The position numbers were made by a program, and so were the translations under genes. Shown one piece after another: positions 42,817-51,557 of a stretch of 64,000 bases of DNA. The stretch is from Patescibacteria group bacterium (lineage in GTDB: Bacteria; Patescibacteriota; Microgenomatia; UBA1406; GWC2-37-13): contig JAOAFZ010000005.1 in NCBI GenBank assembly GCA_026415975.1, positions 55,285 through 119,284 of the forward strand. The letters are read 5' to 3'. A model generated the notes under the pieces. The model was not told the origin of the DNA. It searched no databases and saw nothing but the letters and a program-made list of their open reading frames with translations. How positions within the stretch are numbered: position 1 is the first letter of the stretch; each line of letters opens with the position of its first letter.

Positions 42817-43975
42817 CACCCGTCCCCGGCTGCTGTACTTTACCTCTCAGGTACCCGAACTGAGCAGCGGTTCTCAGGTTAGAAGCTACCATATTCTGCA
42901 CAAGCTCCGGGAAATATATCGTGTTACGCTCTATTGTGTAACCGATCAGAAGATTGACACAAAACAGTTCCGGTCTACGGTGCATGCAGACAGCCATATC
43001 TATCCGATACCCAACATAAGCCTGCTCCGGAGTATTTTTTATATTCTTTCTATTCGTATACCCTACATACAGCGGTACCGCAACAGCATTCCAGATAATG
43101 ATCTTAAAAACATTCCTCGTGCGGATGTGTGTTTTTTTTCGGAACTGAACGGCTACTTTATTGCAGAGCAAGCCCTAAAAAAACAGCGAGCCAAAATGGT
43201 TTTTGATGCGCACAATGTGGAGTACGTTAAATTTGTTGGGGAACTGAGTGCACGGGGGTTCTGGCACCGGCTGGCATCCATTGTCTTTACCCCGGTTTTC
43301 CGCTATATCGAACAGGGAGTGCTCAGGAAAATGAACCGCATTTATGCCTGCTCTCATGAAGATGCACGTTTAATTCGTGAAATGGCGCCGCATGTAGATG
43401 TTAAAGTTCTTCCCAATGGAGTGGCCTGCCAGTACTTTACACCACGCCCCAAAACAGCAAAGCCCAATACACTGCTTTTTATCGGAAACCTGGAGTATTC
43501 GCCCAATCGGGATGGACTGCTCTACTTTCTAAACGAGATATTTCCGCGAATTCAGAGTGCTATACCAGGCATACAAATGACAATTACCGGCCGGGGGAAC
43601 ACGAGCTATCTGGTTTCGCACCTAAGAAACCCAGCGATCCGGTGCACAGGTTTTGTACCAGATGTTCGTGATTTAATAGCCGCCGCTGAGGTATGTGTGT
43701 GTCCGCTCCGCTTTGGCTCTGGCACTCGGCTGAAAGTGTTAGAATATATGGCCATGGGTAAACCTGTGGTTTCTACAACGATTGGCGCAACGGGAATTAA
43801 AGCAGTAAATGGTCGGGATCTGCTTCTTGCCGATACCCCGCAGGCCTTTGCCGGTGCGGTGGTGCGCCTGCTCCGCGAGCCGGATACCGCCCGCCGGCTG
43901 GGCATGAATGCCCGCAAGTGCGTGGAAAGGCTGTATGATTGGAAGTATATCCTGGGGAAGCTATGCGAATTATAA
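42803..43975 (+). CDS. GT4 glycosyltransferase (sugar transferase of the PEP-CTERM/EpsF-like type)
   Basis: A 390-aa GT-B enzyme. The N-terminal half has LLYFTSQVPELSSGSQVRSY and later VFDAHNVEY, which is typical of GT4 members associated with exopolysaccharide clusters. The donor domain has TLLFIGNLEYSPNRDGLLYF, GRGNTSYL, TGFVPDVRDLIAAAEVCVCPL and GSGTRLKVLEYMAMGKPVV. It transfers a sugar at the cytoplasmic face; specificity is unknown. Its ends overlap both neighbours (14 bp upstream, 13 bp downstream), so it is deep within the operon. Confidence 0.88.
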   Translation: MKNADTRPRLLYFTSQVPELSSGSQVRSYHILHKLREIYRVTLYCVTDQKIDTKQFRSTVHADSHIYPIPNISLLRSIFYILSIRIPYIQRYRNSIPDNDLKNIPRADVCFFSELNGYFIAEQALKKQRAKMVFDAHNVEYVKFVGELSARGFWHRLASIVFTPVFRYIEQGVLRKMNRIYACSHEDARLIREMAPHVDVKVLPNGVACQYFTPRPKTAKPNTLLFIGNLEYSPNRDGLLYFLNEIFPRIQSAIPGIQMTITGRGNTSYLVSHLRNPAIRCTGFVPDVRDLIAAAEVCVCPLRFGSGTRLKVLEYMAMGKPVVSTTIGATGIKAVNGRDLLLADTPQAFAGAVVRLLREPDTARRLGMNARKCVERLYDWKYILGKLCEL

Positions 43976-45111
43976 TGGTGAACGATTACAAGGAGCAGAT
44001 CAGCGGAGCGGAGGTGTATATGTATACACTCCGTGACAGTCTGCAGGCCGCTGGTCATACTGTTGAGGTCTTGACCTCCGGTGTGTCGCGGGACGAATAC
44101 CTGCGCCGCCTGCGGCATATACCGTTGAGTGTATACCTGCGGCGAATCTTCGATCCAAGGTCGTTTCTGGCGTTCGGGAAGATGGTACGGCGATTCCGCC
44201 CGGATGTGGTGCACGTGCATAGCTACTTCGAGTTGTCGCCGGCGTTTCTGTGGTGGTGCCGTAACATTCCCACCGTTATGACCATCCACGATCAGCGGGT
44301 GGTGTCGGCGATCATAAACCCGCAATGCACCTTCGGGAAAGCTCACGGCAATGTGTGCCCCGGCTGCCATGAATGTGTGGGCTGGAAAGGGGCTCTCTAT
44401 GAACGGGCGAAACGTCTGGTGCACCGGCCGCTTCTTAAAAATATTCGGTTGTTCCTTACACCAAGTAAGTTTATGCGAGAGCAGGTGAGGCAGTTCCTGC
44501 CGGGGGCGCGGATCAAGGTACTTGCAAACGGACTAGTTCTGCCAAAGGCGCGGCCGCTACCAGGCACTCGGCACCTTATGTGCGTAGGGCGCCTAAGCAA
44601 ACCTAAAGGCGTGGACGTGCTGATTCGGGCTATGCCTGCAATCCGCCGGGCAATACCCACCGCTCGGCTGTCAATCGTTGGCGACGGTGAACACCGCGCC
44701 ATGCTTAAAGGGTTGGTTGCTGAATATAAGCTTCAGGATGCAGTAACCTTTACCGGGGAAGTCCCTTCGGCACAGGTGCCTGATCTTCTTTATACTGCCG
44801 ATATCCTCGTTATACCTTCGGCATACCCGGACAATCTGCCTACTGTCTGTGTTCTTGGTCTAGCTACTGGCCGGGTAGTGGTGGCATCCCGTATTGGGGG
44901 GTTGCCGGAAATGGTGCAAGACGGGCAGAACGGTTTGCTGGTTGAGTCGGGCAATCCAGAAGCCCTCGCAAAAGCACTCATCGGTATTCTAAAAAACCCC
45001 GGCAGGATGCAAAAGCTGGCAAAACAAGCGTCCTTTTTTGCCCAGCGTTATGCGATAGAGTCCCATATTATTTCATTGCTTGCTTCCTATGAAGATATAT
45101 CCCGTAACTGA
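43963..45111 (+). CDS. GT4 glycosyltransferase
   Basis: From ATG 43963 the product has 382 aa. It starts MRIIMVNDYKEQISGAEVYM, with the glycine/acid loop of GT4, followed by DVVHVHSYFELSPAFL. A Cys-rich insertion (about 120-145: NPQCTFGKAHGNVCPGCHEC) may bind a metal and is found in a subset of GT4 enzymes. The donor domain has LMCVGRLSKPKGVDVL, VGDGEHRAML, FTGEVPSAQVPDLL and PDNLPTVCVLGLATGRVVVA. A longer frame begins at 43939 but ATG 43963 gives the normal N-terminus. The stop overlaps the following GT2 gene by about 23 bp. Confidence 0.88.
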   Translation: MRIIMVNDYKEQISGAEVYMYTLRDSLQAAGHTVEVLTSGVSRDEYLRRLRHIPLSVYLRRIFDPRSFLAFGKMVRRFRPDVVHVHSYFELSPAFLWWCRNIPTVMTIHDQRVVSAIINPQCTFGKAHGNVCPGCHECVGWKGALYERAKRLVHRPLLKNIRLFLTPSKFMREQVRQFLPGARIKVLANGLVLPKARPLPGTRHLMCVGRLSKPKGVDVLIRAMPAIRRAIPTARLSIVGDGEHRAMLKGLVAEYKLQDAVTFTGEVPSAQVPDLLYTADILVIPSAYPDNLPTVCVLGLATGRVVVASRIGGLPEMVQDGQNGLLVESGNPEALAKALIGILKNPGRMQKLAKQASFFAQRYAIESHIISLLASYEDISRN

Positions 45112-46021
45112 ACATACGCGATTGCACTTTGTTCACCCCCCCCGAAAGGGATTTATCAGTGTGATCGTGCCCGTATACAAAGATCATCAGGGCTTATCTG
45201 ATACCTTGGAATCGCTTGCCCGCCAAACACTGTCGCAGAAGCGATTCGAAGTGATAGTGGGTAACGATAGCGCAGATCCTGCCTGCACAAAGGTATGCCG
45301 GAAATACTCATTCGTCCGGGAAGTGGCAACTGAAACGAACAGTGGAGCCTACGCAATGCGAAATCTAGCAATCGAGGCATCGCGGGGTGAGTACCTTGCC
45401 TTTACCGATGCTGACATTCGCGTTCCACCATACTGGCTCGAGACTTTTCTGGTACATTTTTCTCAGGGCTTAGACTATATCGGTGGGGACGTTATAATAG
45501 ACCCTGAAAAAATTCGCACACTTACCAATCGCTTGGTAGCTGAGTACGAATTTGACAACAAAGATGTTTTCGCGAAACACCATTTTATCCCTACCGCCAA
45601 TGTAGCTGTGCGCCGGTCAGTTATGGAAACTATAGGAGGCTTTGACCGCCGCCTGTACTCTAGCGGCGACTGTGAGTTTGGCGACCGTGTATTCCGGCAT
45701 GGGATGTACCGTCAATTTTATATAGAAAGTATCCCCGTTATTCACCCGCCACGAGACTATGACGCATTTATGAAGAAACTTGCCCGGATCAGTAGGGGTC
45801 AGGCCGATCTCCGGGCGTATTATCCGGAACGGTTTGGAAATTCTGGGGGTGTTTCAATATGTAATGAATTCCGTAGAGCATTTTACATACCGCATATCAA
45901 AAGTGCTCGCAACAGCATAGACAAGATAATGCTAACGGGATTGGTGGTTTGGTTTCAGCTTTGGCGGGCGTTGAATAATGTCAAGAATAGCCTGTTATTG
46001 CGAAGTAAAAAGGGTAAATAA
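45089..46021 (+). CDS. GT2 glycosyltransferase
   Basis: A 310-aa GT-A enzyme. It shows GFISVIVPVYKDHQGL (nucleotide binding), EVIVGNDSADPA, NSGAYAMRNLAIEASRGEYL, the DxD motif FTDADIRVP, then PTANVAVRRSVMETIGGFD and SGDCEFGDRVFR. The C-terminus is helical and basic, probably membrane-associated. It adds a sugar to the growing glycan. A decayed paralogue lies on the opposite strand at 46538-47157. ATG 45089 is taken as start; TTG 45080 would add three residues. It is the last intact gene of the plus-strand operon. Confidence 0.88.
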   Translation: MKIYPVTEHTRLHFVHPPRKGFISVIVPVYKDHQGLSDTLESLARQTLSQKRFEVIVGNDSADPACTKVCRKYSFVREVATETNSGAYAMRNLAIEASRGEYLAFTDADIRVPPYWLETFLVHFSQGLDYIGGDVIIDPEKIRTLTNRLVAEYEFDNKDVFAKHHFIPTANVAVRRSVMETIGGFDRRLYSSGDCEFGDRVFRHGMYRQFYIESIPVIHPPRDYDAFMKKLARISRGQADLRAYYPERFGNSGGVSICNEFRRAFYIPHIKSARNSIDKIMLTGLVVWFQLWRALNNVKNSLLLRSKKGK

Positions 46022-46059
46022 TTAGTAAATTCAGGTATAAAGCCGAGGACTTTTTTTCA

Positions 46060-46554
46060 ATGAGAATCGCTTATCTGGTTATGGCGCATAATAATCCAGA
46101 AAACCCAGTCTTAAAACAAATTCCAATTCAAAGAAAATTACCATAACAACTTCAAAAAATGCGTTTATATGCCGGTTGTGCTTGGTGGGCGTTAACGGAG
46201 GATTGTATAAAGTACATAATTAACTTTATCGAATCAAACCCTAGTTTCTTTTCATTTTTCAAATACAGTCTTTGTTCCGACGAAATCATTTTTCACGCGA
46301 TTATCGGAAATTTGCCATTCATGAAAAATGTCGTGAATGGAGTTATGTACACTGACTGGGACCCAAAAAATCGAATATTACCTGCCACGATAACAAAAAA
46401 GCACGTAATGCTTTGTAGCCGGGAAAAAGTTGAGCACTGGTACGATTATCGAGGAAAATATGTGTTTCCGCTATTTGCGCGGAAATTTGCCCCAAATTCA
46501 GAGGACGTAAAAAAACTGATAAAAGAGAAATTGCATACTATCGAGCCAAATTAA
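46060..46554 (+). pseudogene. GT14 (core-2/I-branching type) glycosyltransferase, internally deleted
   Basis: The frame opens with MRIAYLVMAHNNPE, the N-terminus of GT14-type enzymes. It then skips to the C-terminal part: LYAGCAWWALTEDC, CSDEIIFHAII, MYTDWDPKN and LFARKF, which are the late GT14 motifs. About 150-200 internal residues are missing and a TAA (46144-46146) lies in frame near the joint. The two halves are in the same reading frame, so a single deletion plus one stop explains the state. Members add beta-linked GlcNAc or xylose branches. The remaining C-terminal frame (46159-46554) is unlikely to be active. Confidence 0.75.
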
Positions 46555-47157
46555 AAAAACTCTTGATTTTTCCAATCAATTTTGCAGGTTTACTGTTGGG
46601 CATAAAAATACCCCGGTTATTAATAAATCGAATCCTATACTGTATCTCTACCAGCTGGAGGAACCATGCGTAGATTGTAAAGGGTAGATTTTTGTTAGCT
46701 AAGGCGGGAGGTTTAATAAGTTTAATAACGTCGTCGTGAAGTGAAGATGCAATAAAACCAAAGCGTTCCGGGTAGCATTTGATCAAATCGCCCTGGCCTC
46801 TTACTATTCTTTTTAATCTTGAAATAAGTTGTAGTGTGTTGCGATAGGGATGGATTATTTTCAGTTTTCGTTCATAGTGCTGTAAATACCTCCCCGACAA
46901 GTAAACTCGATTCCCAAACTCAAGATTCGTACAATCCTGGTACCCAGAAACTCCGCCACAACGTTTCTGATTGCCGGATGATCACCATCGCTTGCCACAA
47001 TTATTTCAAATTTCTCCCTTGCCAGAATTTGTTTGCTTAAACTCTTCAATGTTGTTCGTAGCCCTTCTGTGTCATCGAACACGGGAATAATTACACTTAA
47101 GAAACCCCTCCGGGGCTTGTGTTTAAAGGTTATTTTCGTGAATGTATTAGTTTTCAT
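46538..47157 (-). pseudogene. GT2 glycosyltransferase, internally deleted and frameshifted
   Basis: Two minus-strand frames are halves of one gene. The first (47157-46861) has TFKHKPRRGFLSVIIPVFDD and FEIIVASDGDHPAIRNVV, equal to the start of the intact GT2 at 45089-46021. The second continues EFGNRVYLSGRYLQHYE, KIIHPYRN and RGQGDLIKCYPERFG, matching its C-terminal third (GDRVFRHGMYRQFY, VIHPPRD, RGQADLRAYYPERFG). The DxD-containing middle of about 110 codons is gone and the frame changes at the joint. The protein cannot be functional. It lies head to tail in opposite orientation to its paralogue with a GT14 remnant between. Confidence 0.8.
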
Positions 47158-47191
47158 TAGGCCGATTATATATAGTATAATTTGCCTCTTA

Positions 47192-48712
47192 ATGGAAAAC
47201 AGCGCTCCTCAGGAAGTTTCACTCACTGGCAAGGTAGTTGCCAGCACAGCCTGGATGTTCGGGTTTCAAGTCCTCGATAACCTATTAGGACTACTCCGGC
47301 TTTTTATACTGGCACGGATACTTACTTCCGCAGATTTTGGATTGGTGGGTGTAGCCACGCTTACCAAGCAAGTTATTGACACGTTTACTCAATCTGGCAT
47401 TGGAGCATTTCTTATTTATAAAAAAGATTCGGAAAAGTATCTGGACGTTTCCTGGACATTTCTTCTTATTAGGGGGGTTATTCTATCGGTACTTGTGTAT
47501 CTTGCCGCACCGCTTTTTGGTGCATTCTTTAATTCACCAACCGCCACGGATGTCATCAGGATCGTAGGTTTCACATTTCTTATTGATGCGCTGACCAACA
47601 TTTCGGTGATCACGTTTCAAAAAAATCTCGAGTTTTCGAAAGTTTTTATACTTCAACTCGCGGGCAATGCGGCAGATGCTATTGTCGCGATTACATGTGC
47701 TGTTGTTTGGCAGAATTACTGGGCTATAGTAGCAGGCATGGTAGTAAGCACCATCGTCAGGGTTGTTCTTAGCTATACGCTTTCCTCATATCGCCCCCGC
47801 TTCGACTTCAACTTCAAACGTCTTCGTGAAATGCACCAGTACGGCAAGTGGGTTTTTGGCAGCACGATTCTGCAGTTTTTGTATGGTCAGGCTGATGATA
47901 TCTTGGTGGGTAGGCTCCTTGGAACAACTGCTCTCGGGTATTACCAGCTGGCATACAGGATTTCGAATATGCCGACAACACAGATAACGCACATTATCAA
48001 TACTGTCGTGTTTCCCGCATACTCACAAGTGCAGGGGAATTTGAAAAAGTTGACGGCTGCGTATTTACGGTTATTGCAGGCAACATCGTTTTTATCGTTC
48101 TTAGTTGGAATGTTGATCATAGTTTTTGCTGGTGACTTCATTGTTCTTGTTTTAGGAAATCAATGGCTCCCTATGAAGTTAGCACTTCAAATTCTAACGG
48201 TATGGGGTATTCTACGAAGTCTCGGAGCAACAGCAGGATCATTGTGGAATGCAATGGGCAAGCCATCAATCGCAACTAAAATTCAGTTAGTACAAACGGT
48301 AATCATAGCAATCTATATTTTCCCCCTCACGTTACAATGGGGATACACTGGAACGGCGGCTTCTGTTGTTGTCGCAGCTTTAATCGGGAACGCAATAGCA
48401 TACAGCATGGTATTGCGCACACTACAAATTCCGAATATGCAGTTATTCAAGGAACTTTTTATCCCTTTGAGTGCTGCCGTTATTGCAGGTATTGTTTGTC
48501 AGATAGTAAATTACCTATTCTTCGAGCAGGTTGACTTTGTTTCCTTCGTTGTTCGGCTGCTTGCAACAGTAGCTGTGTATATAGGGGTAGTTTTCCTCTA
48601 TTCACGCTACGCAAATTATTCACTTATACAAACGTGTTTCTTCTTATCCAAGGAAACGCCGGCATTACGCACGGTTTTTAATTTTCTGCAGAAAGTCAAA
48701 AAAAAGCCATGA
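47192..48712 (+). CDS. Polysaccharide flippase (Wzx-like, MOP superfamily)
   Basis: From ATG 47192 the product has 506 aa and 12-14 membrane helices. The N-terminal part GKVVASTAWMFGFQVLDNLLG and LARILTSADFGLVGVATL is typical of PST/Wzx flippases, as is a YQLAYRISNMP segment between helices. It moves lipid-linked glycan across the membrane. TATAAT (47176-47181) lies 10 nt before the ATG; the longer frame from 47033 runs over a pseudogene and is rejected. The GT4 gene after it overlaps by 4 bp. A second flippase in this locus is fused to a glycosyltransferase (54941-57355). Confidence 0.9.
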   Translation: MENSAPQEVSLTGKVVASTAWMFGFQVLDNLLGLLRLFILARILTSADFGLVGVATLTKQVIDTFTQSGIGAFLIYKKDSEKYLDVSWTFLLIRGVILSVLVYLAAPLFGAFFNSPTATDVIRIVGFTFLIDALTNISVITFQKNLEFSKVFILQLAGNAADAIVAITCAVVWQNYWAIVAGMVVSTIVRVVLSYTLSSYRPRFDFNFKRLREMHQYGKWVFGSTILQFLYGQADDILVGRLLGTTALGYYQLAYRISNMPTTQITHIINTVVFPAYSQVQGNLKKLTAAYLRLLQATSFLSFLVGMLIIVFAGDFIVLVLGNQWLPMKLALQILTVWGILRSLGATAGSLWNAMGKPSIATKIQLVQTVIIAIYIFPLTLQWGYTGTAASVVVAALIGNAIAYSMVLRTLQIPNMQLFKELFIPLSAAVIAGIVCQIVNYLFFEQVDFVSFVVRLLATVAVYIGVVFLYSRYANYSLIQTCFFLSKETPALRTVFNFLQKVKKKP

Positions 48713-49821
48713 AGGTGTTAGCTTTTCCCAGTGCGAGCAATAAATATCAAGAGTTGCTCTATTCTCGTTTTCCACCAGACACTCAAGTAAAAGTTATTGG
48801 CGCAACATGGGATGAGAATCCGATAAATGTATTGATATTTATTTTTAGCTTACTGGCGTATAAACGAAGCGGGTATAGTATTTTTCACCTTCACTGGTTC
48901 TTTTTCCTCAAAAAGCCACCAAGCTCAGGGTTTTACAGGTGGCTTATTTTGGCATTGAACTATTTATACGCTTGGCTGTTACTGCGCGCTATTTCATTTA
49001 CTGGATTCCGGCTTGTTTACACGGTCCATAATGTTACCCCCCATGAGCCGCTGACAATAAATGATGCCGCAATCACCCGCCTTACTTTGCGTTTGGCAGA
49101 TGCTGTGATATGCCATTCCGCGGATACCATTAATCAGCTAAGGGCAATTGGAGCTTACGTGAACAAATGCCATCTAATCCCTCACGGTGCCTATCCCCTT
49201 ATACACGCAAAAAATATTTCCCGAAAGGAATCCAGAAGACAGCTCCAACTACCACAAAATGTTTTTATGTTTCTCTTTTTGGGATGGGTGCGCGAGTATA
49301 AAGGTGTTTTGCCCCTCATCAGCACCTATTCAAGGATAGCACTCAAGCACAAGAATACCATCCTCGTGATTGCAGGGAAATGTTCGGACCAAGAATTATG
49401 TAAAGAAATTATAAGAAAAAGTAAAGATTTGAACGTCGTTTTGCGCCTTGAATACGTGCCAGAACATCTCGTCCCTCTTTATTATTCCGCAACAAATGTA
49501 GCTGTTTTTCCTCATAGAAAGATTACTACATCTGGTTCGGTTATCGAAGCTTTTTCGTATGGGGTGCCGGCGATATTCCCAGACCTTGGAAATCTAAAAG
49601 AAGTGCCAGAAGGTGTAGGCATAAAGTACGATCCAAACTCGGAAGATGGACTGTATAACGCAATGGAACAAGCAATACTCCATGAAAATCTCTCATCTCT
49701 TGGAGAACGCGAAAAAGCCTACGTTGCTCAATTTAACTGGGAAGCTATTGCAAAAAAGACGCATGCTTTGTTTTTGAGTTTACGATTTTCATGTGGTGGG
49801 GGTGCTAAATACCCCCGTTAG
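48709..49821 (+). CDS. GT4 glycosyltransferase
   Basis: A 370-aa GT-B protein. The N-terminal half is short and has FHLHWFFFLKK and LVYTVHNVTPHEPL, the acceptor-side strands of GumK/EpsD-like members. The donor domain has FMFLFLGWVREYKGVLPLI, VIAGKCSDQELC, LEYVPEHLVPLYYSATNVAVFP and TTSGSVIEAFSYGVPAI. It lacks the classic EX7E spacing but keeps the first Glu (SVIEAF). ATGA overlap with the flippase gene indicates coupled translation. The gene converges on the minus-strand operon with 19 bp between stops. Confidence 0.85.
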   Translation: MKVLAFPSASNKYQELLYSRFPPDTQVKVIGATWDENPINVLIFIFSLLAYKRSGYSIFHLHWFFFLKKPPSSGFYRWLILALNYLYAWLLLRAISFTGFRLVYTVHNVTPHEPLTINDAAITRLTLRLADAVICHSADTINQLRAIGAYVNKCHLIPHGAYPLIHAKNISRKESRRQLQLPQNVFMFLFLGWVREYKGVLPLISTYSRIALKHKNTILVIAGKCSDQELCKEIIRKSKDLNVVLRLEYVPEHLVPLYYSATNVAVFPHRKITTSGSVIEAFSYGVPAIFPDLGNLKEVPEGVGIKYDPNSEDGLYNAMEQAILHENLSSLGEREKAYVAQFNWEAIAKKTHALFLSLRFSCGGGAKYPR

Positions 49822-49840
49822 TCTCAAGATTTTTTCTGAC

Positions 49841-51421
49841 TTACTTTTTGTCACGCCTATACTCTATAACCTCCAACTGGTGGTAATCAGCTTCTTTGGT
49901 GGCATAGCTAAACACTTGTGTTATTTGATTTATAATCTTCTCTTTATTGTTTGCAATCCGGTCAGGGCTTATTGATTTTCTTGAAACAAGAAATATCCGC
50001 TGAACTGTTTGATCATTTTTTATGTCTGAAAGCAGATCAAGGATAGGCTCAATAGGATATTCTTTGACACCTGTGTGCACAGGCAAGACCAGGGGTAAGG
50101 TAGTACCAACACGGTCTGAATAATACTTTAAAGGCAACGATAATTCATTGGGGTAAGTAAGCACTTTTGTGTTGCTGTCAACTTTGGACTTTAATTCAAG
50201 AACAACCTCTTTCCACTGCTCTTTGTCAACATTATTAAAGTAAAAGCTGGAAACATTTAAGTGCAACAAGAGAAGCAACAGCAAAAAACCAAACCGGAAC
50301 AATTTATTCTCAATGGTTTGCAGTGCAAAGACAATCAAAATAATAAGTGCTGGTAGCACAAATACAAAATAGCGGGTAACGAAAATTGGAAAAATTAGGT
50401 ACGAAAGAATAAAACTAATGGTAAGTGGAAATACTAAAATACTTAAAAAGTACGATGGAGCAACCAATTCATTCCTGGAAATCTTTCGCTTATCCAATAC
50501 GTAATGTACGAAACCAACAAATAGTAACTGAAGGTATACCATTAGTATGGCGTTGCTATTGGAGGTCAATTGGCGAACAAAATAAATAAGATGACTTAAA
50601 TCTGGCGGCTTTACCCATGAAAGAGAACCCCTTGTCATTCCGATAAGATTTTCGTTTGTTTGGGCAGTAATAAGTTGTGCAGAAAGTACTGGATCACGCT
50701 CATAGATCAAATTTGACCGGGGTAGTGCGATTGGAAGCAAACAAATACCGATGAGTAAATAGGTTCCGATAACATCACGCACTTTTGCAAGGTCTCTGCG
50801 AAACTGCAATAACATAAATATTCCTTGTATCACAACAAAGAATGTTGCAAAAACATGGGTGTAAATTGAAAGAACAGCGGCAATACCGTAGAAAATCAAC
50901 TTCTTCCTCTTGTAATGTCTAATAATTTCAATAAACAAATAAGTGCTTACTAAAAAAAGAAGGATGTATAGAGAATACGCTCGTGCCTCCTGTGCATACT
51001 GCAAGTACATGCCAGAAATAAGCATCAGGGCCGCGGCACTAAATCCAGCGCTTAGTTTACCGGTTAATCTGTTTACCAGGAAGTAAAGCGCCAATACACC
51101 TGCCGTGGCAAAGATTGTTGATGGGAATCTTATGAAAAACTCACCTGACAATCCAAACGCAATTCCTAATTGGTTCCAGAAAAACATCAAAATGTGGTAA
51201 AACCACATATTTTTTTCCTTCCAAGTAATTGTGTCTATTAATTGTTGGAGATTGTTCGAAGCATAATAGGTGAATACTTCGTCTAGCCATAGGCTTTCTG
51301 CTCCTATGCGGTATGTAAAAAAGGCAAATGAAGCAACTACTAAAAGTGCAATATGGACTCCCCTGGCCTGAGAGAGTAGCACTACGATCCTCCTGAATGC
51401 AAGTATATTTGTTTTAAACAT
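49841..51421 (-). CDS. GT-C glycosyltransferase (ArnT/PMT-like), copy 2
   Basis: A 526-aa protein with 11-13 membrane helices and the same markers as the other two copies: ESLWLDEVFTYYAS in the first loop, KEKNMWFYHILMFFWNQLG, then FFIRFPSTIFA and QYAQEARAYSLYIL. The C-terminal 120 residues form a soluble outside domain. It should move a sugar from a polyprenyl-phosphate donor to a glycan or protein on the outer face. It is the last gene of the minus-strand operon. The codon use is visibly AT-rich, unlike copy 3. Confidence 0.86.
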   Translation of the reverse strand: MFKTNILAFRRIVVLLSQARGVHIALLVVASFAFFTYRIGAESLWLDEVFTYYASNNLQQLIDTITWKEKNMWFYHILMFFWNQLGIAFGLSGEFFIRFPSTIFATAGVLALYFLVNRLTGKLSAGFSAAALMLISGMYLQYAQEARAYSLYILLFLVSTYLFIEIIRHYKRKKLIFYGIAAVLSIYTHVFATFFVVIQGIFMLLQFRRDLAKVRDVIGTYLLIGICLLPIALPRSNLIYERDPVLSAQLITAQTNENLIGMTRGSLSWVKPPDLSHLIYFVRQLTSNSNAILMVYLQLLFVGFVHYVLDKRKISRNELVAPSYFLSILVFPLTISFILSYLIFPIFVTRYFVFVLPALIILIVFALQTIENKLFRFGFLLLLLLLHLNVSSFYFNNVDKEQWKEVVLELKSKVDSNTKVLTYPNELSLPLKYYSDRVGTTLPLVLPVHTGVKEYPIEPILDLLSDIKNDQTVQRIFLVSRKSISPDRIANNKEKIINQITQVFSYATKEADYHQLEVIEYRRDKK

Positions 51422-51557
51422 ACTTCTACTCTGTTTCTGTTAGTTAAATGGATATGTGGATATGTTATTTTTCAGCTTTCTGAGTAACATTATTTTTTTG
51501 ATTTTATTTTTAACAACTACAACATTCATTAGTAGTTTTATTGTCTCAATAAACTCT

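Noticed and set aside
43606..44424. A 272-aa minus-strand frame across two GT4 genes
   Set aside because: It is antisense to both genes, His/Arg-rich without a recognisable domain, and a product of biased codon use.
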